64,000 bases of DNA from Apoda limacodes (lineage: Eukaryota; Arthropoda; Insecta; Lepidoptera; Limacodidae), in assembly GCA_946406115.1 (NCBI GenBank), contig OX291553.1, positions 3,849,001-3,913,000 on the forward strand, written 5' to 3'. The translations under genes and the position numbers were made by a program. Shown piece by piece: positions 1 through 10,682 of the stretch. The notes beneath the pieces were generated by a model, which was given only the letters and a program-made list of their open reading frames with translations, made no database searches and was not told the DNA's origin. The number at the start of each line of letters is the position of its first letter. Position 1 is the first letter of the stretch.

Positions 1-293
1 ATTATTATTTGTCATTAGGCACCTACGACATATAATTGTCTTAATTTAATTATTGTACACCAAAAAACGATAATTGCTATATTAAAAAGCTATTTTCAAT
101 AAATATTTTATTAAGATTAACTAGACTCGGGAAACCGTAGAGAGGTTTACTCCTTATTCCATATAATTGAATGAAAATGAAACAAACTTTCTGGCACGAC
201 CGGCGATAGATATCGTAAAAACGTTAATACCCGACCAAATGAACAGGTTTTAGATTAAATTGCTAAGGTTGAACGAAATATATATACTTTCTT

Positions 294-328
294 AAATATT
301 TCCTCCTTCTTATAAGGAGGAAATATTT
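294..328. repeat. Perfect 13-bp inverted repeat (hairpin)
   Basis: Arms 294-306 and 316-328 are exact reverse complements around a 9-base loop. There is no U-run or gene next to it, so this is more likely a small foldback relic than a regulatory structure. Confidence 0.7.
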
Positions 329-336
329 GATAGTTT

Positions 337-425
337 CTTTTTTTTCTATAATTGAGGAGCTGCCGTAAGAACCTACGCCGATAACGAAACTTTGCGCGGG
401 CGAAGCCGCTGGCAGAAGCTAGTTA
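337..425 (-). repeat. RTE-like interspersed repeat, 5' end
   Basis: The reverse complement matches the starts of repeats at 55907 and 9297: a GCTAGT-type start, GCGGCTTCGCCCGC, GTTATCGGCGTA, then ACTCTTCAATTATAGAAAAAA. At least four related copies occur in this window (also 45570-45700). The family is of lepidopteran RTE-like type; the exact name needs a repeat library. Confidence 0.65.
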
Positions 426-1357
426 TTAATATAAATATGTTGCATTCACAAACATGGATAAGCTTCTGTTCTTATACTATAATAGTTAGGATAAGTGGAT
501 TCTACTAAACTATTTACAACGTTTTGAACTGGCAATCCTAAACAACTTCCAATTCTAACTGTTTACAGCGCCATCTGCGAAATTTATATAAAATTAAATT
601 GTATACTAGTAAATAAATTACTATCTGATTTGGGGGACAGCTGGCAACACTTTCCTTTGATTATTTATTTTGTACTAAGATGACACAGCATGGTGGCCAG
701 TGTTGATCGACCCCGCTGCCACAGACGTCGAGGACGATGGATTAAAAAGAAATAAAGGCAGGATCGCGGGAACTCATAAGTTTTTCGTTTTATTTTTTAA
801 ATTTAAATCTGTAATTTGATTTACATTTAAGAATTGCCCAAATATAAATAACATAACATAATCTGCGTCATTTTTATTCTTTAACGTTTTTTTTATATGT
901 CTGTTTTCTATTCCCTGTGTTATTTTAGTAAAGCTCTATACAAGACTCGGCCGTGACGCTTTTGCTGGTTGCCTTTTATTACTGTACCGTAGGTAAGGCC
1001 GTCTAACTCTACTTATCCAGCAAAGGTTTACTTTCGCGGCCTCGTCAGTAATGTGCTATTAGCTTTATTGGTATTAATTAACCGATTTCATTATTGCTTG
1101 GCGTGCGAACAACTTACATAGGTCCAACCGCTTTGAGCTCTGTTTCGCGCGCATACCGCTTATGAAATACACAAAAACTAAACCCTTACTCATTGATAGC
1201 TTTATTGCTGTTATTGACATAGTTAAAATCGGTTATATTGGACGAGCCCGAACTATCGAGCTGTATTGAACCTAATGTCTAAATCGGAAGTATAACGAGA
1301 GCCTTTGCATCCCGGTTCTGCTTCTTGTATAATATTTTATTTTAAGAATTTGGTTAA

Positions 1358-1424
1358 AACAGTGCCCACGGCTGCTTTTTACCATCGCACCGCTCTTCAT
1401 CGGCAGGAAGTTCATCCTCACACC
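1358..1424 (+). mobile_element. Fragment of the window's main LINE family, left part
   Basis: The translation gives a PTAAFYHRTALHRQ-like peptide, the same segment seen near the C-terminus of the longer LINE copy at 13975-14040. The fragment is cut by the hAT element that begins at 1425. Its right-hand continuation resumes after the duplicated target at 2231, where CCTAAATAGTTACGT resembles CCTAAATGGTCGCGT in the longer copy. Confidence 0.75.
1417..1424. repeat. Target site duplication, left copy (8 bp)
   Basis: CTCACACC, repeated exactly at 2231-2238. The two copies flank the hAT element; 8 bp is the duplication length typical of hAT transposons. Confidence 0.85.
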
Positions 1425-1440
1425 TAGTGATCCGCAAAAA

Positions 1441-1556
1441 GTATCGATACTTGAGTAGTATCGATACTTGCGTTGCGATACCTAGTATTTTCGTACTCGA
1501 TACTTTTGTTCCGATACTTTACTAGGTATCGATACTTTCTGATGTACTCGATACTT
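1441..1556. repeat. Left subterminal TATCGATA repeat cluster
   Basis: Exact TATCGATA palindromes at 1442, 1459 and 1527, with related CGATACTTT units between them. The right cluster shares TACTCGATACTTTT-type units. Such subterminal repeats are usual transposase binding sites in hAT elements. TATCGATA is also the known DNA replication-related element bound by the BED-finger protein DREF in Drosophila. Confidence 0.8.
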
Positions 1557-1840
1557 TTTACATTTCACTATGATTGAGCCAGATTCTCTATACTAGGGTT
1601 ATCCCCGAAAGCGGTTATGTCAGTTATGTGCGATCAATTGAGTACTTTAATCGGATCTTGGTATTATTCAAAAGATGAGGATGATTTCATGAATGATATC
1701 TTATTAATTGTCTTAGAAAACTTTGCATATTATTTACTATTTGAACGTACCTATTATCATGACAATAACTTGTACGTGCATATTATTATGAATGAATTTG
1801 TATTAAATTTAGGCAAATTAGATACAAATTAAATTAATAT

Positions 1841-1973
1841 TCCACCAAATACCTAATAATACCCGGAACATCAGTGCCGTCTGAAATACTTTTCTCAAAG
1901 GCTTGATAACGTCTGCAAGAAACCGCCTCACAGGTTCACGCGTCAATAAATTATTATTTATGTCTGATTGTAA
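1841..1973 (+). pseudogene. hAT transposase C-terminal (hATC) domain relic
   Basis: In the frame starting at 1841 the translation gives TSVPSEILFSKA before a stop. Shifting frame after 1903 continues with ARNRLTGSRVNKLLF. This is the expected order of hATC motifs (P-x-TS-x-PSER-x-FS, then RN-x-L-x-x-x-x-V-x-x-L-x-F). The Arg of the usual PSER is Ile here. At least one frameshift makes it non-functional. Confidence 0.85.
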
Positions 1974-2134
1974 CGAAAAAGACTGGGGGTTTACAAAATA
2001 AATTAGTAGTAGTAATAAGTATTGTGTTAGTATTCTTTAAAGTACAGAATGTAGTTTTTTTTTATTTTTGAATAAAGATTTTAATTAAAAAGGTACTTTT
2101 TTTGAAATTTTTAACACGATTCCCGGGGCAAAAA

Positions 2135-2215
2135 AGTACTCGATACTGAGTAGTATCGATACTTTTGATCCGATACTTTTATCGGTATCGATACTTTTGA
2201 TACAATACTTGGTAT
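2135..2215. repeat. Right subterminal TATCGATA repeat cluster
   Basis: Exact TATCGATA at 2154 and 2186, plus CGATAC units. GAGTAGTATCGATACTT is shared almost exactly with 1453-1470 in the left cluster. Confidence 0.8.
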
Positions 2216-2230
2216 TGGAGCAGAACCCTA

Positions 2231-2253
2231 CTCACACCTAAATAGTTACGTTG
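2231..2253 (+). mobile_element. LINE fragment, right part after hAT insertion
   Basis: This starts with the second copy of the target duplication (2231-2238) and continues with sequence resembling 14040-14056 of the longer LINE copy. It shows that the hAT element landed inside an older LINE remnant. Confidence 0.6.
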
Positions 2254-2363
2254 CTAATCAATTGCAATAATCAGGCTAGCTATCTTTAGGTCTTAATTTT
2301 TTTTCTCTATAATCCGTTTTGTGAATAATGGATAAGGGTCTTTATGAACTGTTTTCGCTGCAG

Positions 2364-2520
2364 CGGAAGACGACACATCTCTGTACGACGAGGACGCAGC
2401 GGTGGAGGCGGCGGCAGCGTTTGCGCGAGCCTGCGCTCCCGATACGCAGCGACTGCTAGCGCCCGCCGACACAGGGTACACGCATCACACACCGCGACGT
2501 CGCATCGACGACCATGAGCA
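2364..2520 (+). CDS. Internal coding exon, probable GDAP2 linker exon
   Basis: A 157-nt exon bounded by a pyrimidine-rich ...CGCTGCAG acceptor and a consensus GTGAGT donor. One frame is open throughout and encodes 51 full codons: an acidic start (EDDTSLYDEDAAVEA), then Ala-rich sequence, then TPRRRIDDHE. GC content is much higher than the flanks. It ends with two bases (CA) of a split codon; the next recognised exon at 37897 supplies one base, giving CAA (Gln) and HEQ-YDRLLRRART. In the GDAP2 family a variable linker lies between the macro domain and the C-terminal CRAL-TRIO-like domain, and this exon fits there. I do not recognise the peptide itself, and the joining intron would be about 35 kb. 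Another gene cannot be excluded; the exons before it lie outside the window. Confidence 0.6.
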
Positions 2521-2530
2521 GTGAGTATAC

Positions 2531-5500
2531 ACCTTAACTTACAAGGTTTTTATCTATAGTATCTAGGATATCTATAACATCTGAATGCCAGCAAAGACTA
2601 CTTAATCAAGTTGTTTTTATTTTAAGTAATTGCGAAAAATTTCATAACGTTTTCCGGGTTCCTTTTTAACATTATCTGTTAACCTTATTCGTTGCACGTA
2701 TGTATGTATCAGTACAAACAGGAATATTCACTTTAGCCACTCAGACTTCCTACAAAGTTAGAGCTGCACTTTAAGTAAATTATAAAATATACTGATTCTT
2801 ACATCATGAGGATAAAATGTTATATCCATGGAGCCACGACGTGCGCTGCTGCGACGTCCATGGTAAGCGACGACGCACCTTAGTATTCCTGCAGTCTCAT
2901 ATCTGTCAATATTTTAGGATTTTCAAATTGTTTTTTATTTCTGCTTCATATATCTACGTAACGCCATATCTTCATTTTTACTAATTAAAATATATCACCT
3001 GTACGTTTTCTCGAATGAAACTACTGTCTTACTATATATTTATTCTTTGCAATTAACCCTCTTTAATCCTGGTCTTCTGAGGTTAGGAATCGGCTTATGT
3101 GAGATTTCTACTTACTACAACCTTCTGGAATTAATGGGTTCCATTTGCACCTTTATTGCACCAGTGCCTCCCATGCACAAATGTACATCTCAACACTGAC
3201 TATTCCACAGTCTTCACTACGTTAATAGTATCCCGCAGTGCTACCATCCTACCCGGGATCGTCTAATTCAACGGCTTAAGCCTCCCACTCACGAACACCA
3301 TGTTCCCTTTTAGTCGAATTTTGTCGTTTCCACCGTGTCCTGTCGTAGGCAGGGATTACCGTGGCCAAAACTAGTAACCCGAAACTAGTGGGCGTGCAAC
3401 TTAACCTAGTTGTAACTTAACGTAACCCTGCACAAAGAATTACCTGGAGCATGTGTACGAGTACATAATTCTGCGTTTGATGAAGTAACACTCATTTACT
3501 TTCTAACAGCGAACGTAATTTGTTATATAGATAACTACTGTATTGTGGCCGGAAAACTTTTTTGTCTAGACATTTAATAGTTAATGTATCCTTGTCCTTT
3601 GTGTCTAATTATATGACTGATGTTTTTTTCTATGTAACACCTTGTGTGACGACAACATTACATAATCTGACTGTCACGTCTGACTGATGAAGCCGTGACA
3701 TTGTAGACAGAACAAACGCGCCTGCATCGCTATGTTTTGTTTCTTGATTGATGAGCCTCTAAGGACTTTATACGTCTTTTAGTGACTCAGGAGGTCTTAC
3801 CTCATATCTGTGTAGGTAAATATTATATAAGCAGTGCATTTCAAAAGATTTATTGGAAAAAAGTTTGAAAATAGATCGTAGCTTACCTACCTCTGCCTAT
3901 TTTCGTGCTGAACTGACTCTGACTCTTTCCGTCTCTTGCTCTCTATTTATTTATGAAAACATAAATAAAATCCGTTCTCTATTTACATACAAAATTGAAC
4001 ACAGACAGACAGACAGAGGCGAAAGGACAGGACAATTATGTAACTTCTATTTTGAGCTCAAAGAGTACGACAAACATACTTTTATTTTAATATTTAATAT
4101 TATCTAGTAATTTATTCAATTTGTTAAAATATAAATATAATATGTGCATGCATTAATTACCCTACCCCATTGTAAAATGTAGGAAAAGGCATCAACAATG
4201 ATTTACTTATTTCTTTAAGTGCCTTGTTAACTTAATTGCTTTACCTATTTAAAATACATTATTTAAAATGAATACTTTAAACTAAATATCTTGATCCTAA
4301 TATGATCAAGATATTTATTTTGAATACTTTACAAAACAATATTAAATTAGAATTTATATATACCGCGCTAGGATATAATGTGCCTGAACTTAAATAGGAT
4401 AACATTGATTATTAAAATCATATTCTGAAAGTAGACCATAGATTATCTAATAAGCGGGTTGAATGTGAAACGTGTCGGCCCGTAGGCCGAAAAGTAGGGA
4501 GCTAGTAAATAGTAATTTACTTTAATTTTCCTTTTTTTAAGTATCCAAATATGGAAATTGACTGTGTGTAAAAATTCATTTGTTGAACTCTATATTAGGA
4601 TCAGAACATTGTTACTGACCTGGTCAAGGAGAGCTAGGTTCGACCTTCACCGCTATGCAGATGTTCCGCTGATATTCACACATACTGATAAGCCGCCATT
4701 GTCTTGTGTCATGTTTACATTAAGTGTACGCAAGCTGCGCCCAAGTTACGAGAGGTAGCGGGCGAGATTAAGCCGCAGATTTTGGCTGGTATAAAATGAA
4801 GGTGGAAGAGGAAGATTTTGATATCGGTTTTTTATGTTTCCGTATAACGAAACAGAATTCGAGACTAATTTCGTGATGTAATGGGACTTTTTATTGAAGA
4901 TAGTAGAAAATAGTACATTATGTAATTAACTACATAAAAATTAAGGTGGTAAGGAGAAAATTACCAACGCAAGGCTATATAGGAGCCTAAGGCCGAAGAT
5001 TTTAAGAGGAAATACCCCAACATTGTTATACACTATTACTATGTCTATTAAACATGAGAGCTCTAATATCAAATTCGAGATAGAAAACAGGAGAATACGT
5101 TTGTATGGTGAAAAACAGCGGAATATTTCCAATTGATGACTCGAGTTTATAATTTCTGTATCGCCCTTGTTACACAATGTTTTTCATCACATTAACGATT
5201 AAATAAATGAAAATAAAAGGCAGAAAAAAAAAATCACTAAAACACAATTAAAATAGCGGGAATAGAGAACGCCACACATAGAGAATTTATGAATTACTTG
5301 TTACTTTGGCGGAAGTTAAAACTTGTAATTGCTCGTTTGGGGCGCTTTGATCGCGCTTTTATACATACTTTACAGAATAGACAGAACGTAAAGCGCGCGC
5401 GGTGCCGTCATCTGTCATTATCGCTCGTAGGGTGTATGAACTCCTGCTATGCTTTGTGGAAAGTAAATACAGATAAAAGGGTGTAATTAAGGTTTTAGCA

Positions 5501-6764
5501 ACCGCTTTACTAGCACGTAATGATACTTTTTACGAGTGTGATGAAACATATTTTAAATGCAATAATTAGAATCTAATAACCTTGCATGTTCTCTAGTTTG
5601 TTATTTTTTTACATAGTTCCCACCAAATACTGATCTGTTTACCATCCCACGAATAAACGTATTCTTTGATTTCGAATAACAAATTTTAAAATGCTGAGTG
5701 TCGATTGTGAGTTTGTCTATTATGGACTAATGTGTTCCCGTAAACGAAATAAAAAGGTAGCAGTGCCGCCAGCGGACTTAGTATAGGATATTTTTTCTTC
5801 TGTCAGCTTTCCGTTTTTATTTGCACCACAGGCTATTTTAAACTACTGTAGGAGCTAGGTGATGAAAAACATTTTCGCGTATTGTTTTAATTGTCCAGTA
5901 AATAACATACATATTCTTTGTAAACGATTGTGATAGCCAACCAGTCTTTATGTCTGTACTAGCACAGCAGGAGTTTCAACTTTAATGGTTATAAGGGGTA
6001 ATAGTTGAGTTACTAGTATGTTTATATAGTTAAAATTAGCATTTTTAGGATTCTATAGTCCAGTAAGAGTCTCAGTCGATCTTAGTGGGATACTATTCAG
6101 AACATACGTATAAAAAGTTAATGGGACCACCGTTTCACACCCCTTTAACCCAAACTCGCTAACAAATACATCTTAGAGAAAGTTGCCTGAAATTTTTTTT
6201 AGGAACTGTAAAAATTATAGTGTGTTACATACGAACCTATGGACATAGGTTCTGATTTTGCCATTTGGCATTTTTGCATTATTCTAACTTACACCTTCTT
6301 TGTATTGCTCCTTCAATAAATAGTATCTACAGGTTGTATAGTTTCTCGAGCTTTGAGATAATTAAGCACCGTCTTGAGATCTATTGTTGATCGATCATCA
6401 GAGTGATTTTGAGGTTGCATCATCAGAAGCAGAAATAGTATTAATTGTAAGATACAATGTTTTAAATTAATTCCGAGTAACGTTTATTACCGTAAAACAA
6501 AACAAGTAGGTACAATGTTGTGTGCATAGAATATTTAACCTGCTTCAGAACAATGGTTTTAGGTTTAACTATTAGGTACGTACTATAGTTATCCCCGTGA
6601 CTTTGTTTGCATTTTAGAATAACGTCAAAAAGCCTATAAATTATCACTCCGCCCTCGATTTTATTGTATTTCATCGCAACGAGACATGTTTTGTACTCAC
6701 CGCATTTCTTTTAATCTTTATCAATATCAAACGTATACCTAGAGTTTTTTTATGTGTTGCTTTA
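2531..6764. other. AT-rich non-coding stretch
   Basis: Nothing coding recognised. Open frames here are short and lack splice context or family resemblance. It contains a perfect hairpin (4284-4316), a short (ACAG)n run near 4001-4016 and a 9-bp-arm palindrome GAACCTATG/CATAGGTTC near 6233-6252. Confidence 0.5.
4284..4316. repeat. Perfect 13-bp inverted repeat
   Basis: AAATATCTTGATC at 4284-4296 and its exact reverse complement at 4304-4316, with a 7-base loop. A longer imperfect symmetry (GAATACTTTA outside both arms) suggests a small foldback element. Confidence 0.65.
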
Positions 6765-6870
6765 GGCTGGCCGCATACTACAACAGTGTTTTAGATATAG
6801 TACAAAATGCATGCACGGAGTGCGCGAGAATTTTTCTATCGGAAATTTCTCGTAATGTGTGACCGGCCGC
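6765..6870. mobile_element. Short MITE-like repeat, copy 1 (GGCCGGCCGC ends)
   Basis: It begins GGCTGGCCGC and ends CCGGCCGC and shares TAGTACAAAATG..TGCACGGAGT with the copy at 27714-27855. Both copies have near-palindromic GC-rich ends in AT-rich surroundings, as expected of a non-autonomous DNA element. Confidence 0.5.
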
Positions 6871-7021
6871 AACAAACAGAAAAAATCGAAAGATTTTTAT
6901 TTTGCTCTGTTTTTACGCGCGACACATTCTCGTTCGCTATTACTATGACCACAGAATAATTAATAGCGGTACCTACTATGACCTCGTAATGCTATGGTAT
7001 GCTCTGTAAAATAGGTCAATT

Positions 7022-7447
7022 GTTATATATACATACTACATAGTATAAAACAAAGTCGCTTCCAGCTGTCAGTAGCAATGTACGCTTAGATCTTTTAAAC
7101 TACATCCATCCATAGGCTACGGTGATCGCTTACCATCAGGCGGACCGTAAGCTTGTTTGCCACCTTAGTCGTATAAAAAAAAAAAAACTTCGCAACGGAT
7201 TTTGATGCGGTTTTCATTGATAGTCAGAGTGATTCAAGAGGATGATTGATACGTATAGTTTAATATTGTTTTGTGTTAATTTGTTGAAATATGACGATAT
7301 TATAATTCTTTAAAATGTCGGAAAAAATCATACCGAGCGAGCTTTACATGGCGTGCGCTGGCTAAGAGTTACATATATTTCTAACAGATGGCATTCATGT
7401 CCAGATTGGGTGTATCTAATTAATAGAAACCCGCGCGAGTGAAGCCG
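7022..7447 (-). mobile_element. RTE-like repeat, interrupted by a LINE tail
   Basis: Read on the minus strand it starts near 7447 with a CGCGCGGGTTT-type start. It passes through GAAAACCGCATCAAAATCCGTTGCG and ends with GCGACTTTGTTTTATACTATG near 7040, a 3' end I know from many lepidopteran genomes. The LINE tail at 7106-7186 is inserted into it. Confidence 0.65.
7106..7186 (+). mobile_element. LINE copy F: 5'-truncated tail only
   Basis: This holds only the last ~80 bases of the family: CATAGGCTACGGTGATCGCTTACC, then TTTGCCACCTTAG, then an A-run. It is nearly identical to 14210-14290. The flanks AAACTAC (left) and AAACTTC (right) look like a 7-bp target duplication with one mismatch. Extreme 5' truncation is typical of LINE insertion. 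Confidence 0.8.
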
Positions 7448-7996
7448 TGGATATCAACTTTAAGGGCAGAACAACGTCAAAATAATTGTTTACGAACATT
7501 TTTATGGCGTTAATTCAGACTTTTCATTTATTTATTTTTACATTGATTTCACGTCTGAAATTCAATCGCAATGATTTTATATCATGGTAGCTACTGAAAC
7601 TGAGATATAAATAATGATTTTTGTGATCAGTTAACTTACGAAATATATTGACTCAGTTTCAACGTATACTTCAATGTGCCGTGTTTGAACTATTTAAGAA
7701 TAATAAGCTTTACCTCGTACTCACTCAAACACCTTTGTGACTGACATTAACACTGTAAACATTAGAAAAATCTAAATAATGTCTTAAAATTGAGTGTAAA
7801 GAATTAATGCTATTTGTCGCAGTCTGTATCAAGGTAAGAAGCAAAAGCAACGTATGAAATGCTGTGCATATTCACTTGCTACTCAGGAAATGTACTCTAC
7901 CTTACAATGCTACAGGTGTAAACATTTGCCTTGACGATCTCCGTGCCATATGACTTATTAATATACAGTGAGGCCGCTTAGTTAAGTTTTTTTACC

Positions 7997-8054
7997 ATAG
8001 AAGGTGTCACCTACATATTATTACTATAGAAGGTGTCACCTGCATATTATGAAG
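7997..8054. repeat. 2 x 29-bp tandem duplication
   Basis: ATAGAAGGTGTCACCT starts at 7997 and again at 8026; the following CTACATATTATTAC and CTGCATATTATGAAG are near copies. Confidence 0.75.
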
Positions 8055-9296
8055 TATTAGTATGATTTATTTTGCATTTCTGTTAAAATCCATATTTGGG
8101 GTACCACGGATAACAAACGTATTTTTAAGACAGGCATTGTTTATTTACCTTCAGCCTGCTGGCTTGTATATTTGCTGTAACTAAATCCGTCAAAGATAGA
8201 AGTGAAATTCAAAAACACAAAACAAGTTAAACGCTATGAGTTGTAGTAAATTTAAAGGCGTAAAAAATGCTTAAGTGTGATTGAAAAAAAATATTTAAAA
8301 CAACTAACAATAGAGAAACAGTACCTAGTCACTTCTGCGACATCGCTTATCTTAATTAAAATTGTTTTGTTTCACAATGTGTGTATAATTTTAACATAGG
8401 TTCTTGCACGTTGAATAACGAAAGCGTGAAAAGTTAAACAATAATATCTTCTATGATACGTTGTACACGTAACGTGACACGATGGGACGCCACGTATCCG
8501 CAGTGTGACAACAGCCGTCCTGAATCAGAGCACTGAGCAGTGTACAAAGCTGTCACGGCGAGCGTGTCACTCATTGTCACACGTAGGGCGTCACCTTTTG
8601 TTATTTATGTGTAGCTACAAATTTCAGCTGTTTTAAATTACAGTCGTCACAATCGTACCTTAAAGATTTTAAATTCTAATGCAAAGTTAGGTATAAATCG
8701 CGGCACGTAAGTTAATCCTGCGCATTAACATATTTTCATGATGTATTACATCTGATATAGCTAATATCCTATCCTATTATGATAAATTAGTAGTTTTTTG
8801 CATACTTTATAAGCGTCATTTTCTTTAAAATTAGTCTAGTCGTTTTGCAACGAAGACTTAAACAGAATGTCTGACTCATAGGTATTCTAGTTTGTAATAA
8901 GTATACCTACAAGTTTTATCCTGAGGTTTCACCCGCGCAGGATTTGCTCGTCGCCGTGGGATTCCTTTAGGAATTGTTTCATTACCTGGGATACAATTAA
9001 TAAATTCAGTGTTGTTCTCCGCCTTTCTAGCTATATATGTGCTAAATAGTATTTCGCCCTGTTGATTCTTATCAAATTGAAAACTTATTTCGGTCAAAAT
9101 ATAATATTGCTTATAAATACCTACTTTATTTTATTACAGTAAAAGATTTTTTATAAACGGTGCAATAGTTCTACTACTGAAGTCAAAGAAATGAATTAAA
9201 TCTATTTGTATTACTTAGTACGTATAGATGTTAGAGTGTGCATTTAATAATTTGATATTATGTAACATTTTGTATTTAGTTTATTGGTTAACTAGC

Positions 9297-9367
9297 TAAA
9301 TACACCGCCCTAAATTCTGTTATCGGTGTAGGATTTTAACAGCAACTCTTCAATTATAGAAAAAAAC
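9297..9367 (+). repeat. RTE-like repeat, 5' end fragment
   Basis: CGCCCTAAATTCTGTTATCG, GTGTAGG, then AACTCTTCAATTATAGAAAAA, matching the start of the longer copy at 55907-55990. Confidence 0.65.
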
Positions 9368-10559
9368 CGTCTCACACTTTTTAAAGTTTTCAAGTGACTG
9401 CGAGAAAATAAAAAGTACTACATTTTACTTACTTTTCAGTTACTATATTAATATTTTTCACATTATTTATACATATTTTGGTATATATTCGGTAATTATT
9501 ACCGGTTATAAGAGAACAATTACATAAAACAGCCACAATAACAATTAAAACAATTTAACAACTGTTCCAAATTCAAAATATTTCTATTCACCCAGTGAGT
9601 AAAAGTTAGCTATATTCACTGTTATCGATGAATAAAATGCCCTTTTTCGACTTGCAATGGTAAAAAATAAATTGATAATATAATTTTTGTTTTTCACTTC
9701 GCAGCACATATAATAATAAAACGAATAAAGCTTGTTTAAATATTAAACAACGGGAACAAATAGCAGGCAGGAAGTATTAGAGTTAGTCAAACAAAAATAT
9801 GTAAAACGTAAGAAACCTGATATCGGCATTATGTATTTGAAAATGCCTCTTTTACGACTATTTGCACGGATTTTGAATTGACAACTCAAATAAGTGAGAA
9901 TTTGGTTTTATATCGTTAGGTAGATATAGAAACTTTAAACATACGTATTAAATACCTACTTACCTGTATCATTTATACTTACTAGTCTTATTTTCTTTTT
10001 TGTATCGTGCTTATTCTTTCATTCTGCTTATCAAGATTTCTAAACCACTGAAAGCCGCATAAACAACAAATTTATTCTTTCACTCTCAATGCTCTCATTT
10101 TTATAGAATAAATTATACTTTCGTGCTTTGAATGCCATGAACAGCAAAATATGCCTTTTCTGGACGACTCCTAACTTCTTATAAGGATATGCACCCAGGT
10201 GAACTAAAACCTTAAGCATACACATTTTTGCATTTGTTTTAGTTGTAATTGACTTCTCTTCACATTTATTGTTAGCTTCCTACTAATACATAGTCTGACT
10301 TGGTGTCCAGATATACAAGCCAGAACTCTGCTCGACAAATATTTGACCAGTGGACTGTTTTTTTTTTTTTGCATTTATTGACTGACAGTGAGGTAACCGC
10401 TAACCCTAACTCATTTTTAATACTAAACTCATATTAACTGGTGTTAATATAAATGTAAGTACTTAATAAGCTTGTAAATATCGACTACTTGACTATACAA
10501 TATCAGGCTAGCTAATTTATTGAGCAGTAGTCGTTATTTTTGACTGTACTAGAAGGCTT

Positions 10560-10682
10560 AGTGGGGAATAGTATAGTCTAATAATCTGAAGAAGGGTCGA
10601 ACCCCGCACAGGACAAATGTTTGTGTTTGTCTTGGGTCTGGGTGTTTTCTATGTGTAATAAGTATGTATGTAGGTATTTACA
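10560..10682 (+). mobile_element. tRNA-derived SINE
   Basis: A B-box-like GGTCGAACCCCG near 10595 is followed by CACAGGACAAATG and by TTGTCTTGGGTCTGGGTG with a GTATGTATGTAGGT tail. This layout is common in Lepidoptera, and a related copy in minus orientation is at 49530-49740. Confidence 0.6.

Larger units (their letters stand above)
1..1357. other. Non-coding flank, upstream of LINE fragment
   Basis: No coding signal recognised. It holds one perfect hairpin (294-328) and an RTE-like repeat end in minus orientation (337-425). A stretch at 690-780 is richer in GC and could be a decayed LINE, but no frame is convincing. Confidence 0.5.
1425..2230 (+). mobile_element. hAT DNA transposon remnant (806 bp), decayed transposase
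   Basis: The left end reads TAGTGATCCGC and the right end, reverse-complemented, TAGGGTTCTGC (8 of 11 positions identical), with an exact 8-bp target duplication outside. Inside, 1841-1973 translates as a KYLIIPGTSVPSEILFSKA segment, then after a frameshift as ARNRLTGSRVNKLLFM. Together these are the conserved C-terminal dimerisation (hATC) block of hAT transposases. The rest of the transposase is missing, so the copy is inactive. Both subterminal regions (1440-1560 and 2135-2215) are packed with TATCGATA-type motifs. A 71-codon open frame at 1617-1832 lies inside the element and matches nothing I recognise. Confidence 0.88.

Noticed and set aside
690..780. Possible LINE/RNase H fragment
   Set aside because: Only a few residues resemble such proteins and no frame stays open.
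1617..1832. 71-codon open frame inside the hAT element
   Set aside because: It lies in another frame than the hATC relic, is AT-rich and matches no transposase motif.
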